The notes beneath the pieces were generated by a model. The model was given only the letters and a program-made list of their open reading frames with translations. It was not told where the DNA came from and ran no database searches. The position numbers and the translations under genes were made by a program. Positions 1 to 7,480 of a DNA stretch of 64,000 nucleotides are shown here, piece by piece (within the stretch, counting starts at the first letter, position 1; every line of letters begins with the position of its first letter). The DNA is from Microbacterium faecale (GTDB taxonomy: Bacteria; Actinomycetota; Actinomycetes; Actinomycetales; Microbacteriaceae): assembly GCF_014640975.1 (NCBI RefSeq), contig NZ_BMHO01000001.1, positions 2,366,166-2,430,165 of the forward strand, written 5' to 3'.

Positions 1-757
1 CGTCGCCGACGAGCTTGCGCGCCCGCGCGATCGCCTCGTCCTCGCGCATGCCGCGCGTGCGATAGACAAGCGCGAGCTCGTTCTCGTCGATGTCGAGATC
101 CGGCAGGCCGGCGTGCGCGAAGTCGTTCGGCTCCGTCGCGTCGAGCAGCTCACGTTGCGATCTCACCGAAACGAACTCGCCTGCCCCCATCGACAGCGCG
201 CCGGCGAGCAGGCCTGCGATGCCGCTGAACATCACGAACGAGCCGGACACACCCGTCGCGCCGATGCCCATCACGAGCGCGAGGTTGCTGACCAGACCGT
301 CGTTGGCTCCGAAAACGGCTGCGCGGAAGGTCCCGGACAGGCGCCTCCGGCTCCGAGCGGCGAGACCGCGCACGACCTCGTGGTGAACCTTCTCGTCCGC
401 GCTCATCGCGGGCGTCGCGAACGGATCCGATTCGTACGGCGACCGCGCCTCGGCGCGCTGAGCAAGCGCGAGGGTGAAGATCGATCCGAAGCGCGTCGCG
501 AGCCACGCGGTGACGCGCGTGCGGACGCTGGCGCGCGGCATCCGCGCCGGCTCCCCGCCGAGCAGCCGCAGCCAATGCTGCTCGTGGCGACGCTCCGCGT
601 CGGCGAGCTGCACGAGGATCTCCCGCTCGTCGCCCGCTCGCCGCCGCGCGAGACGTCGGTACACGGCAGCCTCCGCGCGTTCGTCGGCAAGGTAGCGTGC
701 CCAGCGGCGACGTTCGGCCGGCGAGGCCTGTGCCGGGTCGGGCTGCACGTGCTCCAC
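1..757 (-). CDS. VIT1/CCC1-family metal transporter with N-terminal ferritin-like domain (3' end cut by window)
   Basis: About 252 residues are visible; the C-terminus runs off the left edge. Residues about 10-130 are charged and helical, with spaced Glu and His residues (DERAEAAVYRRLA, DAERRHEQHW), as in rubrerythrin/ferritin-like domains. After that comes the VIT1 transmembrane part, with the typical stretches FGANDGLVSNLALVMG and GALSMGAGEFVSVRSQRE. The family moves Fe(II)/Mn(II) across membranes, and the ferritin-like head is thought to bind the metal on the cytoplasmic side. The GTG at 757 is chosen because AGGAG lies six bases upstream and the ferritin-like domain starts right after it. 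The family assignment is firm; the substrate is inferred. Confidence 0.85.
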   Translation of the reverse strand, partial: MEHVQPDPAQASPAERRRWARYLADERAEAAVYRRLARRRAGDEREILVQLADAERRHEQHWLRLLGGEPARMPRASVRTRVTAWLATRFGSIFTLALAQRAEARSPYESDPFATPAMSADEKVHHEVVRGLAARSRRRLSGTFRAAVFGANDGLVSNLALVMGIGATGVSGSFVMFSGIAGLLAGALSMGAGEFVSVRSQRELLDATEPNDFAHAGLPDLDIDENELALVYRTRGMREDEAIARARKLVGD

Positions 758-869
758 GCGGGGCTCCTCTGATCGATCATCCGAACGGATCCCCACGAAC
801 GTAGCCCGCACCGCTGACCGCGCTCAGAGCATTACGGAGCACCGAAACGAGTAGGCGACGCACCGCGCG

Positions 870-2618
870 TCAACTGCGCACCCGTCGCCGCAGCAGGTCG
901 ATGCGCGCTTGCAGCTGCGCGACCGTGGCCTGCGCGACCGCCGGTCCCCCGCAGATCCGGCGCAGCCAGGCGTGTACCTGGCCGTGCGGATCCCCCGTCT
1001 GGTGTGCGTAGACGCCGACGAGGCTGTTGAGGAGCTGTCGCTGCTCCTTGAGCGTGCGGTGCAGCGGCTCGGGAAGATCGCTGGCGACGCCCGCTTCGCG
1101 TTCCCGGGTCTCGCGCGCTGTGCGGTGCCGCGTCTGCCGCGTCTGCCGCTGCATCAGCAGTTCGTGCACGTGCTCCGGCTCGAGCAGTCCCGGCAGCCCG
1201 ATGAACTCCTGTTCCTCGTCGCTCCCCGGCACCGCGAGCTGCCCGAACTGCTGCCCTTCGAAGACGACGGAGTCGAAATGCGCGACGGAGCCGAGCGGTG
1301 CGAACGAGAACGCCTGCTCGAGGAGCTCATCGCTCGCCGACTCCTCACGCTCAGCCGCTTCGAGCAGGCTGTCGTCCAGCCCATCCTCGTCCTTCTCGCC
1401 ACGGTCGAGCACGTGGTCACGCTGCTTCTCGAGCTCGTGCGCGAGCGCCATGAGCACGGGAACCTGGGGCAGGAACACGCTCGCCGCCTCGCCCTTGCGG
1501 CGAGCGCGCACGAATCGACCGATCGCCTGCGCGAAGAACAGCGGCGTCGACGAGCTGGTCGCGTAGACGCCGACGGCGAGTCGCGGCACATCGACGCCCT
1601 CGGAGACCATCCGCACCGCGACCATCCATCGCGACGTGTTCTGCGCGAACTGCTCGATGCGTCGCGAGGCTTCGACTTCGTCGCTGAGCACGAGCGTCGG
1701 CCGCTGGCCCGTGATCGTGCGCAGTAGCTCGGCGTACGCGCGTGCCGTGGACTGATCCGTCGCGATGACGAGACCGCCCGCGTCGGGCACGTGGTGGCGG
1801 ATCTCCGTGAGGCGCCGGTCGGCGCTCGCGAGGACGGCGGGCATCCACTCGCCCTCAGGATCGAGCGCCGTGCGCCAGGCCTGGCTCGTGACATCCTTCG
1901 TGTTGTCCTGACCCAGATGCGCCTCGACCTCGTCGCCCATCCGGGTGCGCCACGTCATGTGCCCCGAGTACACGTGAAACAGGACAGGGCGCACGACGCC
2001 GTCTGCGAGAGCGCGCGCGTATCCGTAGTCGTAGTCGGTGACAGAGGTACGCAGGCCCTTCTCGTCGGGCGCGTATTCGACGAATGGGATCGGCGCGTCG
2101 TCGCTGCGGAACGGCGTCCCGCTCAGCAGCAGTCGGCGTGCGGCGGGCTGATACGCCTCGCGGATCGCGTCTCCCCAGCTGAGCGCGTCGCCGCCGTGGT
2201 GAACCTCGTCGAGGATGACCAGCGTGCGCGCGTCGGCAACGAGCCGGCGATGCACCCACGGCTTCACGGCGATCTGCGCGTACGTAACGGCCGCGCCGTG
2301 GAAGTGACGGGCGAGCTGCGGCGTCGCGTTGCTGAACGACGGATCGAGGCGGATCGACACGCGAGCGGCCGCGTCGGCCCACTGCGTCTTGAGGTGCTCC
2401 GTGGGGCACACGACGACGATCCGGTCGATCTCACCGGCCTGCTTGAGCTCTCGCGCGACCGTCAGCGCGAAGGTCGTCTTACCGGCGCCGGGCGTCGCCG
2501 CGACAAGGAAGTCGCGCTTGTTCGACTCGAAGAACGCCTCGAGTGCCTCCTGCTGCCATGCGCGCAGCCGACCAGCCGTCCCCCGGGGGGCTCGCTGCGG
2601 AAAGGACGGGCTCAGCAC
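870..2618 (-). CDS. DEAD/DEAH-box SF2 helicase
   Basis: This 582-residue protein has the SF2 helicase motifs in order: Walker A ATPGAGKTT at about 41-49, DEVH at about 137-140, SGTPF (motif III) at about 166, and QAIGRFVRAR (motif VI) near 375. The two RecA-like folds resemble the SSL2/type III restriction-subunit group. The C-terminal 150 residues are charged and I do not recognise a domain there. It probably unwinds or translocates on nucleic acid using ATP; the substrate is unknown. It is monocistronic, back-to-back with the transporter on its left and divergent from the SGNH hydrolase. The GTG start lies eight bases after a TATCGT box and has no Shine-Dalgarno sequence, so it may be leaderless. 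Confidence 0.85.
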   Translation of the reverse strand: MLSPSFPQRAPRGTAGRLRAWQQEALEAFFESNKRDFLVAATPGAGKTTFALTVARELKQAGEIDRIVVVCPTEHLKTQWADAAARVSIRLDPSFSNATPQLARHFHGAAVTYAQIAVKPWVHRRLVADARTLVILDEVHHGGDALSWGDAIREAYQPAARRLLLSGTPFRSDDAPIPFVEYAPDEKGLRTSVTDYDYGYARALADGVVRPVLFHVYSGHMTWRTRMGDEVEAHLGQDNTKDVTSQAWRTALDPEGEWMPAVLASADRRLTEIRHHVPDAGGLVIATDQSTARAYAELLRTITGQRPTLVLSDEVEASRRIEQFAQNTSRWMVAVRMVSEGVDVPRLAVGVYATSSSTPLFFAQAIGRFVRARRKGEAASVFLPQVPVLMALAHELEKQRDHVLDRGEKDEDGLDDSLLEAAEREESASDELLEQAFSFAPLGSVAHFDSVVFEGQQFGQLAVPGSDEEQEFIGLPGLLEPEHVHELLMQRQTRQTRHRTARETREREAGVASDLPEPLHRTLKEQRQLLNSLVGVYAHQTGDPHGQVHAWLRRICGGPAVAQATVAQLQARIDLLRRRVRS

Positions 2619-2626
2619 GATTGTCC

Positions 2627-2632
2627 ACGATA
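2627..2632 (-). promoter_or_regulatory. -10 box of leaderless helicase gene
   Basis: On the minus strand TATCGT lies eight bases before the GTG at 2618. The spacing fits transcription starting at or next to the start codon, and no ribosome binding site is visible. Confidence 0.4.
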
Positions 2633-2726
2633 GCGGCGAGGTCCGACGCTCGTTCGCCGAGTGCTCTCAGGTGGTGGCGTCGATGGAGGGAAACGACTAG
2701 ATTTCGTGTGACTTTGAGGAGGTTCC

Positions 2727-3527
2727 ATGACCGCGCACGACCCGCGCACCCCGTTCGTTTCCAACGACGACTCGCACCCCTGGCGCCGGCTCGTCGCGGT
2801 CGGCGACTCGTTCACGGAGGGCATCGGGGATCCCGAGCCGGGCGCGCCGGGCGGGCACCGCGGCTGGGCGGATCGGGTGGCCGAGGTGCTCAGCGAGCAG
2901 GTGGACGACTTCGCCTACGCGAACCTCGCCGTGCGCGGCAAGCTCATCCGCCAGATCCACGACGAACAGCTCGACGCGGCTCTCGCCTTGAAGCCCGATC
3001 TCATCACCCTCTGCGCGGGCGGGAACGACGTGATCCGGCCCGGCTCGGATCCGGACGAGATTGCGGAGCTCTTCGAGACGACCATCGCGCGCCTATCGTC
3101 GTCGGGCGCCGCGGTCGTTGTCTTCACCGGCTTCGACGTCGCCTGGAATCCCGTGTTCCGTCCGTTCCGCGGCAAGATCGCGATCTACAACGAGAACATG
3201 CGGGCGGTGGCCGAGCGGTACGACGCCCTCGTCGCGGATCTCTGGGCGCTGTGCGAGATCCAGGATCCGCGCTTCTGGGCGGACGACCGCCTGCACCTGA
3301 ACGCGCTCGGCCACCACGAGGTCGCGCGCATGGTGCTGCACACGCTGAACGTGCCGAACGAGCTGCAGCCGATGCAGCCCGATCCGTTGCCGGAGCGCCC
3401 CTGGCGCGCGGCCCGCCGCGACGACCTCGTGTGGGCGCGCACGCACCTCGTGCCGTGGGTGCTGCGCAGGCTCCGCCACCAGTCGTCGGGCGACGGCGTC
3501 ACGCCGAAGCGGCCCGACTTCGGCTAG
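2727..3527 (+). CDS. SGNH/GDSL-family hydrolase
   Basis: This 266-residue cytoplasmic protein has all the SGNH blocks: GDSFTEG with the nucleophile Ser28, Gly71 in the AVRGK block, GGND at 98-101, and DRLH with Asp187 and His190. The family are lipases/esterases acting on acyl or acetyl esters; the substrate cannot be told. There is no signal peptide. The ATG follows GAGGAGG by five bases, and TAGATT at 2698-2703 is a likely -10 element. The gene converges on the RNA methyltransferase gene: both stop codons are TAG and they share the self-complementary tetranucleotide CTAG at 3524-3527. Confidence 0.88.
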   Translation: MTAHDPRTPFVSNDDSHPWRRLVAVGDSFTEGIGDPEPGAPGGHRGWADRVAEVLSEQVDDFAYANLAVRGKLIRQIHDEQLDAALALKPDLITLCAGGNDVIRPGSDPDEIAELFETTIARLSSSGAAVVVFTGFDVAWNPVFRPFRGKIAIYNENMRAVAERYDALVADLWALCEIQDPRFWADDRLHLNALGHHEVARMVLHTLNVPNELQPMQPDPLPERPWRAARRDDLVWARTHLVPWVLRRLRHQSSGDGVTPKRPDFG

Positions 3528-4339
3528 GCGCGCAGGGCCCACAGCGCAACGGCACTGGCCGCGGCGACGTTGAGCGAGTCCACTCCGCCCGCCATCGGAA
3601 TCACGACCGTCGTGTCCGCGGCCGCGAGCGCTCGCGTCTCGAGACCAGGCCCCTCGGAGCCCATGACGAAAGCCACGCGCTGCGGGCGCTGCGCGGCGAA
3701 CTCGTCGAGCGGCACCGCCTCGTCGGTGAGCGCCATCGCCGCGATGTGGAAGCCCTCCGCGTGGAGCAGGTCGCCCGCGCTCGGTCCATCCGTCTCGCGC
3801 CACGCGGGCAGGCGTGTCCACGGAACTTGAAAGACGGTGCCCATCGACACCCGCACCGAGCGGCGGTAGAGCGGATCCGCGCACCGCGGGGTGACCAGGA
3901 CGGCGTCGGCACCGAGACCCGCCGCGTTGCGGAAGGCGGCCCCGACGTTGGTGTGGTCGACGAGACCGTCGAGAACGAGCGCAGTGCGCGCGCCGCGCAG
4001 CACGGTGGACACCTCCGGCAGCACCGGGCGGTGCATGGCCGCGAGCATGCCGCGGTGCACCGTGTAGCCGGTCACCGACTCCGCGACCGCGTCCGGCACG
4101 ACGAACACGGGCACATCCACACCGCCGACGATGCGTTCGACGTCATCGAGCCATTTCTCGGCCGTCAGCACCGACCGCGGAGCGTGACCGGCGCCGATCG
4201 CGCGGGAGAGCACCTTCGCCGACTCGGCCATGTACAACCCGCCCGCCGGTTCGAGCACACGCCGCAACGCGACGTCGGTGAGATTCCGATAATCGTCCAG
4301 GCGGGGGTCACCCGGGTCCTGGATCCGCTCGAGGTGCAC
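3524..4339 (-). CDS. TrmH/SpoU-family RNA 2'-O-methyltransferase
   Basis: This 271-residue protein probably methylates a ribose 2'-OH of rRNA or tRNA with S-adenosylmethionine. The C-terminal half carries the SPOUT knot motifs: LVLDGLVDHTNVGAAFRNA (motif 1), FVMGSEGPGL (motif 2) and IPMAGGVDSLNVAAASAVA (motif 3). The N-terminal part, beginning HLERIQDPGDPRLDDYRNL, is the usual substrate-binding extension. The GTG at 4339 fits that conserved N-terminus and lies six bases after TACGAT, so the transcript is probably leaderless. The gene is divergent from the sirtuin gene, with only 23 bases between start codons. The exact RNA target is unknown. Confidence 0.88.
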   Translation of the reverse strand: MHLERIQDPGDPRLDDYRNLTDVALRRVLEPAGGLYMAESAKVLSRAIGAGHAPRSVLTAEKWLDDVERIVGGVDVPVFVVPDAVAESVTGYTVHRGMLAAMHRPVLPEVSTVLRGARTALVLDGLVDHTNVGAAFRNAAGLGADAVLVTPRCADPLYRRSVRVSMGTVFQVPWTRLPAWRETDGPSAGDLLHAEGFHIAAMALTDEAVPLDEFAAQRPQRVAFVMGSEGPGLETRALAAADTTVVIPMAGGVDSLNVAAASAVALWALRA

Positions 4340-4345
4340 GTCACC

Positions 4346-4351
4346 ATCGTA
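4346..4351 (-). promoter_or_regulatory. -10 box of leaderless RNA methyltransferase gene
   Basis: On the minus strand TACGAT is followed after six bases by the GTG at 4339. It overlaps by two bases the plus-strand -10 box of the divergent sirtuin gene. Confidence 0.55.
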
Positions 4352-4355
4352 GGAT
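4350..4355 (+). promoter_or_regulatory. -10 box of leaderless sirtuin gene
   Basis: TAGGAT stands seven bases before the GTG at 4363. No Shine-Dalgarno sequence is present, as in other leaderless genes of this window. Confidence 0.6.
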
Positions 4356-4362
4356 CGACGGT

Positions 4363-5193
4363 GTGGCGATCCGGAACTCTCCCGCTGACGACATTGCGCG
4401 GGCGGTCGATGTCCTGGCCGGGCGCCGCATCGCCGTGCTGACCGGCGCCGGCATCTCGACCGACTCCGGGATCCCCGACTATCGCGGCGACGGCGCGCCG
4501 AGGCGCATCCCGATGACGGCACAGACCTATCTCGGCGATGCTCGCGCCCGAGACCGGTACTGGATCGGCTCACATCTCGGCTGGCGCGCGTTCGCGGCGT
4601 CCGAGCCGAACGCCGGGCATCGCGCCCTCGCCCGTATGGAGCGAGCGAGAGTCGTGACCGGCATCGCGACGCAGAACGTCGACAGCCTCCACCTGCGCGC
4701 GGGGAGCTCCCGCGTCGTCGAGCTGCACGGCACGATGCGCCGGATCTTCTGCACGCATTGTGGCCAGGTCTTCGACCGCCGCGATATCGCGCACCGTCTC
4801 GAGCGTGACAACCCGTGGATCGCGACGCCGGATTCGGTGCCGCTCGGCCCCGACGGCGATGTCGCCCCCGACGCCGTGGTCGACCTCGTGGTGCCGGACT
4901 GCACCGTCTGCGGGGGTGTGCTCAAACCCGACGTGGTGTTCTTCGGCGAGTTCATCCCCGTCGGGCGATTCCGCCACGCGGAACAGCTCGTGCGCGCGAG
5001 CGACGCGCTGCTCGTCGCCGGATCCTCGCTCGTCGTCAACAGCGGGATCCGACTTGTCGAGCGGGCGCGGCGTCTCGGGCACCCCGTCGTCATCGTCAAT
5101 CGCGGCGAGACGAAGGCTGACGCACGGGCGGCCGTCAAGGTCGACGGCGGCACGAGCGACGTCCTGACCAAGCTCGCTCACGCCCTCGCCTAG
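4363..5193 (+). CDS. Sir2-family NAD-dependent protein deacylase
   Basis: This 276-residue sirtuin removes acyl groups from lysines using NAD+. Visible motifs are GAGIST (28-33) and GIPDYRG for NAD binding, TQNVD (103-107), the catalytic His122 in ELHG, and a structural zinc site formed by Cys130/Cys133 and Cys180/Cys183. The segment LLVAGSSLVVNSG completes the Rossmann fold. The length is normal for bacterial class II-like sirtuins. The start is a leaderless GTG. The stop codon TAG overlaps the left end of a MITE-like palindrome, so the 3' flank has been rearranged by that element. Confidence 0.93.
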   Translation: MAIRNSPADDIARAVDVLAGRRIAVLTGAGISTDSGIPDYRGDGAPRRIPMTAQTYLGDARARDRYWIGSHLGWRAFAASEPNAGHRALARMERARVVTGIATQNVDSLHLRAGSSRVVELHGTMRRIFCTHCGQVFDRRDIAHRLERDNPWIATPDSVPLGPDGDVAPDAVVDLVVPDCTVCGGVLKPDVVFFGEFIPVGRFRHAEQLVRASDALLVAGSSLVVNSGIRLVERARRLGHPVVIVNRGETKADARAAVKVDGGTSDVLTKLAHALA

Positions 5194-5353
5194 GGCGCGT
5201 CTCACAATTGCTCGCCTACTGCGCAGGCCCTGAGCACGCGCCTCGCGGCGTTGTCGTCGGTCGACGATGCAAAGGCATCGCCTCCCTCCTCCGTCTTGCG
5301 ACGCACGCACCCAGGGCCTTGCTCGCGACGGCTCCAATTATGAGACACACCCT
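5192..5353. mobile_element. MITE-like imperfect palindromic element with TA ends
   Basis: The terminal inverted repeats are 19 bases long, at 5192-5210 and 5335-5353, and match at 16 of 19 positions. The complementarity continues inward (the GGCCCTG blocks) to a central hairpin, CGATGC-AAA-GGCATCG, at about 5265-5280. The whole element can therefore fold as one long stem. A TA dinucleotide borders each end (5191-5192 and 5353-5354), as expected for a TA target duplication. There is no open frame inside. Such non-autonomous elements are usually mobilised by IS630- or IS5-group transposases; no transposase is in the window, so the parent is unknown. It sits exactly between the sirtuin stop codon and the -10 box of the next gene. 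Confidence 0.6.
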
Positions 5354-5358
5354 AGGAT
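5353..5358 (+). promoter_or_regulatory. -10 box of leaderless histidine phosphatase gene, formed at the MITE edge
   Basis: TAGGAT lies seven bases before the GTG at 5366. Its first two bases, TA, are also the right boundary of the palindromic element at 5192-5353. Everything upstream of the -10 box is therefore element sequence. Confidence 0.6.
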
Positions 5359-5365
5359 CGAAGGT

Positions 5366-5935
5366 GTGACACTTATCGCACTCGTACGCCACGGCGAGAC
5401 CGATTGGAACCGCGCGGGTCGCGTGCAGGGGCACAGCGACATCCCTCTCAATGACACCGGTCGCGCGCAGGCGGCCGCCGCCGGCGAGGCCCTGCGTGGC
5501 GGCGATTACACTCACCTGTTCGCCAGCCCGCTGGTCCGCGCGAAGGAGACCGCCGAGATCATCGGCCGCACGATCGGTCTCGGTGATCCTCACCTCCGCG
5601 ACGGTCTGCGCGAGCGCAACTACGGCGCGGCCGAGGGGCTCCTCGTCGCCGATTTCTGGCAGCGGTTCCCCGGTGGCCGGGACGTGCCGGATGCGGAGAC
5701 GGTCGACGATCTGCGAGAGCGCGCCTTCGCGACGCTCGAGGAGATCGCTGACATCGCGGGTGACGACCCGGTCGTCGCCGTCGCGCACGGCGGACTCATC
5801 GGACAGGTCCTGCGCCACATCACCGACGGAGAACTTCCCCGCCCCGACGAGCGCATCGGCAACGGGTCGCAGCAGATCATCGAGCTGACCTCCGCCGGGG
5901 CCCGCGTGATCGGCTACCACGGTTCACCACGCTGA
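5366..5935 (+). CDS. Histidine phosphatase family protein
   Basis: This 189-residue protein belongs to the phosphoglycerate mutase-like branch. Residues 8-11 (RHGE) hold the phospho-accepting His9, and His141 in AVAHGG is the second catalytic histidine. The fragments FASPLVRAKETAEII and ERNYGAAEG are typical of broad-specificity phosphatases such as CobC, PhoE or GpmB. The true substrate is not evident. The GTG at 5366 is chosen because the RHGE motif must lie near the N-terminus and because TAGGAT is seven bases before it. A longer frame starting at 5267 runs through the MITE-like element and is rejected. Confidence 0.88.
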   Translation: MTLIALVRHGETDWNRAGRVQGHSDIPLNDTGRAQAAAAGEALRGGDYTHLFASPLVRAKETAEIIGRTIGLGDPHLRDGLRERNYGAAEGLLVADFWQRFPGGRDVPDAETVDDLRERAFATLEEIADIAGDDPVVAVAHGGLIGQVLRHITDGELPRPDERIGNGSQQIIELTSAGARVIGYHGSPR

Positions 5936-5971
5936 GAACTATTCGCGCCATCATCACCCATCGCGCGCACT

Positions 5972-5992
5972 TGCTCGCGTAACAATTGAGCA
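5972..5992. promoter_or_regulatory. Candidate operator upstream of the Lrp/AsnC gene
   Basis: TGCTC (5972-5976) and GAGCA (5988-5992) form an inverted repeat with an 11-base AT-rich centre. It lies 30-50 bases upstream of the -10 box of the regulator gene, where an Lrp-type protein could control its own promoter. This is inferred only from symmetry and position. Confidence 0.3.
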
Positions 5993-6021
5993 TAATGTGC
6001 AGACGGAGCCACCTCCACTGG

Positions 6022-6027
6022 TACTGT
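6022..6027 (+). promoter_or_regulatory. -10 box of leaderless Lrp/AsnC gene
   Basis: TACTGT is seven bases before the ATG at 6035. This spacing favours that ATG over the GTG at 6032. Confidence 0.5.
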
Positions 6028-6034
6028 CACCGTG

Positions 6035-6511
6035 ATGGCCACTCTCGACCACGTTGACCTCGAACTGATCGCAGCGCTCAGCGTCGACCCCCGCGCGACC
6101 GTCGTCGCACTCGCCGAAAAGCTCGGGCTCTCGCGAAACACCGTGCAGGCGCGCATGGCGCGACTCGATGAGTTCGGCGTGTTCCACTCGTTCGAGCGGT
6201 CGATCTCGCCCGCGGCGTTGGGTTTCCCGCTGCAGGCCTTCATCTCGATCGGCCTCGTGCAGTCGCGGCTGCCGAAGATCACCGAGGAGCTGCGCCGGGT
6301 CCCCGAAGTCGTACAGGTGCACGGCGTGTCCGGGCAGGTGGATCTGATCGCACTCGTGGCCTGTCGCGACGCGCGGCACCTCTTCGACGTCGACGCGCGG
6401 ATCCTGTCGATCGACGGCGTCGAGCGCACGGAGACGCGGCTCGTGATGAGCGACTCGATCCCCTATCGCGTGTCAGGTCTCATGGAGCTCGCCCGCCGCG
6501 AGGCTCGATGA
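6035..6511 (+). CDS. Lrp/AsnC-family transcriptional regulator
   Basis: This 158-residue protein has an N-terminal winged helix-turn-helix, with DLELIAALSVDPRATVVALA followed by LGLSRNTVQARMARLDEFG. The C-terminal RAM ligand-binding fold carries VVQVHGVSGQVDLIALVACRD. The family binds DNA as octamers and responds to amino acids or related small molecules; the ligand here is unknown. The last 32 bases overlap the convergent alpha/beta hydrolase gene, so the two transcripts are antisense at their 3' ends. Confidence 0.92.
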   Translation: MATLDHVDLELIAALSVDPRATVVALAEKLGLSRNTVQARMARLDEFGVFHSFERSISPAALGFPLQAFISIGLVQSRLPKITEELRRVPEVVQVHGVSGQVDLIALVACRDARHLFDVDARILSIDGVERTETRLVMSDSIPYRVSGLMELARREAR

Positions 6512-7382
6512 ACCGGCTGATCGCCGCGGCGGCCTCACTCGGCCGCTCGTAGTGGATCAGGTGGCCGACATCGTCGATTTCGACGAGCTCGGCCTGCTCG
6601 AACAGTGTGACGAGCGTCCGTTCCGCCTCGATCGGCGTGATGTCGTCCTGCACGGCCGCGACGAGGAGCGTCGGGCTCCGGATTTCCGCCGCGAACGCGC
6701 GGACGTCATGACTGACGCTCGCGACGAAGGCCTGTCGCAACGTCTCGCGGTCGCTGAAGAGTGAGAAGAACCGGTCGTGCTGGTCGTGGATCCAGCGCCG
6801 GAGGGCCTTGTCGCGCGTCTTCGCCATGGCGGCGCTCATGACGCGAACGATCAGCCGCGTGCGCAGGAGCCAGGTGCCGAGGCGCTCGGGCAGCCATGCG
6901 CCCAGCCGGTAATAGAGCACGGCCAGCCGCGTGAGCAGCCCGCGCGGACCAGCCAGCGCCGGCGCACCGATCGGGTTGACGAGAATCAGCTTCGGCGTGG
7001 CCAGGCCGCGCGCGACGGCCGCGGCGGCGACGATCGAACCGAAGGAGTGCCCCAGTACGATCGCTCCGGGTGCGATGCGCGCGGCGACCTCGGCGAGCCA
7101 CGCAGCATACGCGTCGATGTCATGGGCGCGCCCCGCGATGGGTGGCGTCTCGCCGAATCCCGGCAAATCGGGCATGATCCAGCGCACGCCGGGCAGGTGC
7201 GCGACGACGGGCTCGAGGCCGTGATGGTCGCCGCGGAATCCGTGCACGGCGAGGATGGTGACAGCGGCGTCGTCGGATCCGTACGTCCAGTACGCCGTCT
7301 GCGTGCCGCCCGCGTCGACCGCGCGACGCGCGACCGGGATCCGGTCGAGCTGATCGGCGTAGTAGGACGGCACCGCGGGCAC
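6480..7382 (-). CDS. Alpha/beta hydrolase
   Basis: This 300-residue soluble hydrolase has the nucleophile elbow GHSFGS (Ser113), an oxyanion segment VHGFRGDHHGLEP, the acid Asp within VAAVQDDITP and the catalytic His in DVGHLIHYERP. The layout resembles the epoxide hydrolase/haloperoxidase-like and lipase-like groups; the substrate is not predictable. The GTG start follows TAGACT by six bases and has no Shine-Dalgarno sequence. The 3' end overlaps the convergent Lrp gene. Confidence 0.87.
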   Translation of the reverse strand: MPAVPSYYADQLDRIPVARRAVDAGGTQTAYWTYGSDDAAVTILAVHGFRGDHHGLEPVVAHLPGVRWIMPDLPGFGETPPIAGRAHDIDAYAAWLAEVAARIAPGAIVLGHSFGSIVAAAAVARGLATPKLILVNPIGAPALAGPRGLLTRLAVLYYRLGAWLPERLGTWLLRTRLIVRVMSAAMAKTRDKALRRWIHDQHDRFFSLFSDRETLRQAFVASVSHDVRAFAAEIRSPTLLVAAVQDDITPIEAERTLVTLFEQAELVEIDDVGHLIHYERPSEAAAAISRFIEPRGGRAP

Positions 7383-7388
7383 GGTTCG

Positions 7389-7394
7389 AGTCTA
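7389..7394 (-). promoter_or_regulatory. -10 box of leaderless alpha/beta hydrolase gene
   Basis: On the minus strand TAGACT is followed after six bases by the GTG at 7382. Confidence 0.5.
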
Positions 7395-7466
7395 AGGCGC
7401 GGCGCTTCGCGGGACCGAGGGCGCGCGTTCGTGGCGTGGCGCGCCCGCGTCCGCGCTCGGTGGCCA

Positions 7467-7472
7467 TACGGT
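7467..7472 (+). promoter_or_regulatory. -10 box upstream of the DEDDh exonuclease
   Basis: TACGGT is eight bases before the ATG at 7481. There is no clear Shine-Dalgarno sequence, so a leaderless or nearly leaderless mRNA is likely. Confidence 0.4.
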
Positions 7473-7480
7473 CAGTGAGT

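Noticed and set aside
870..2618. The SF2 helicase as part of an anti-phage defence system
   Set aside because: No nuclease, methylase or other defence gene is adjacent, and the neighbours are housekeeping genes.
5267..5365. Longer N-terminus of the histidine phosphatase starting at 5267
   Set aside because: It would be translated from inside the palindromic element and would move RHGE away from the N-terminus; the leaderless GTG at 5366 fits better.
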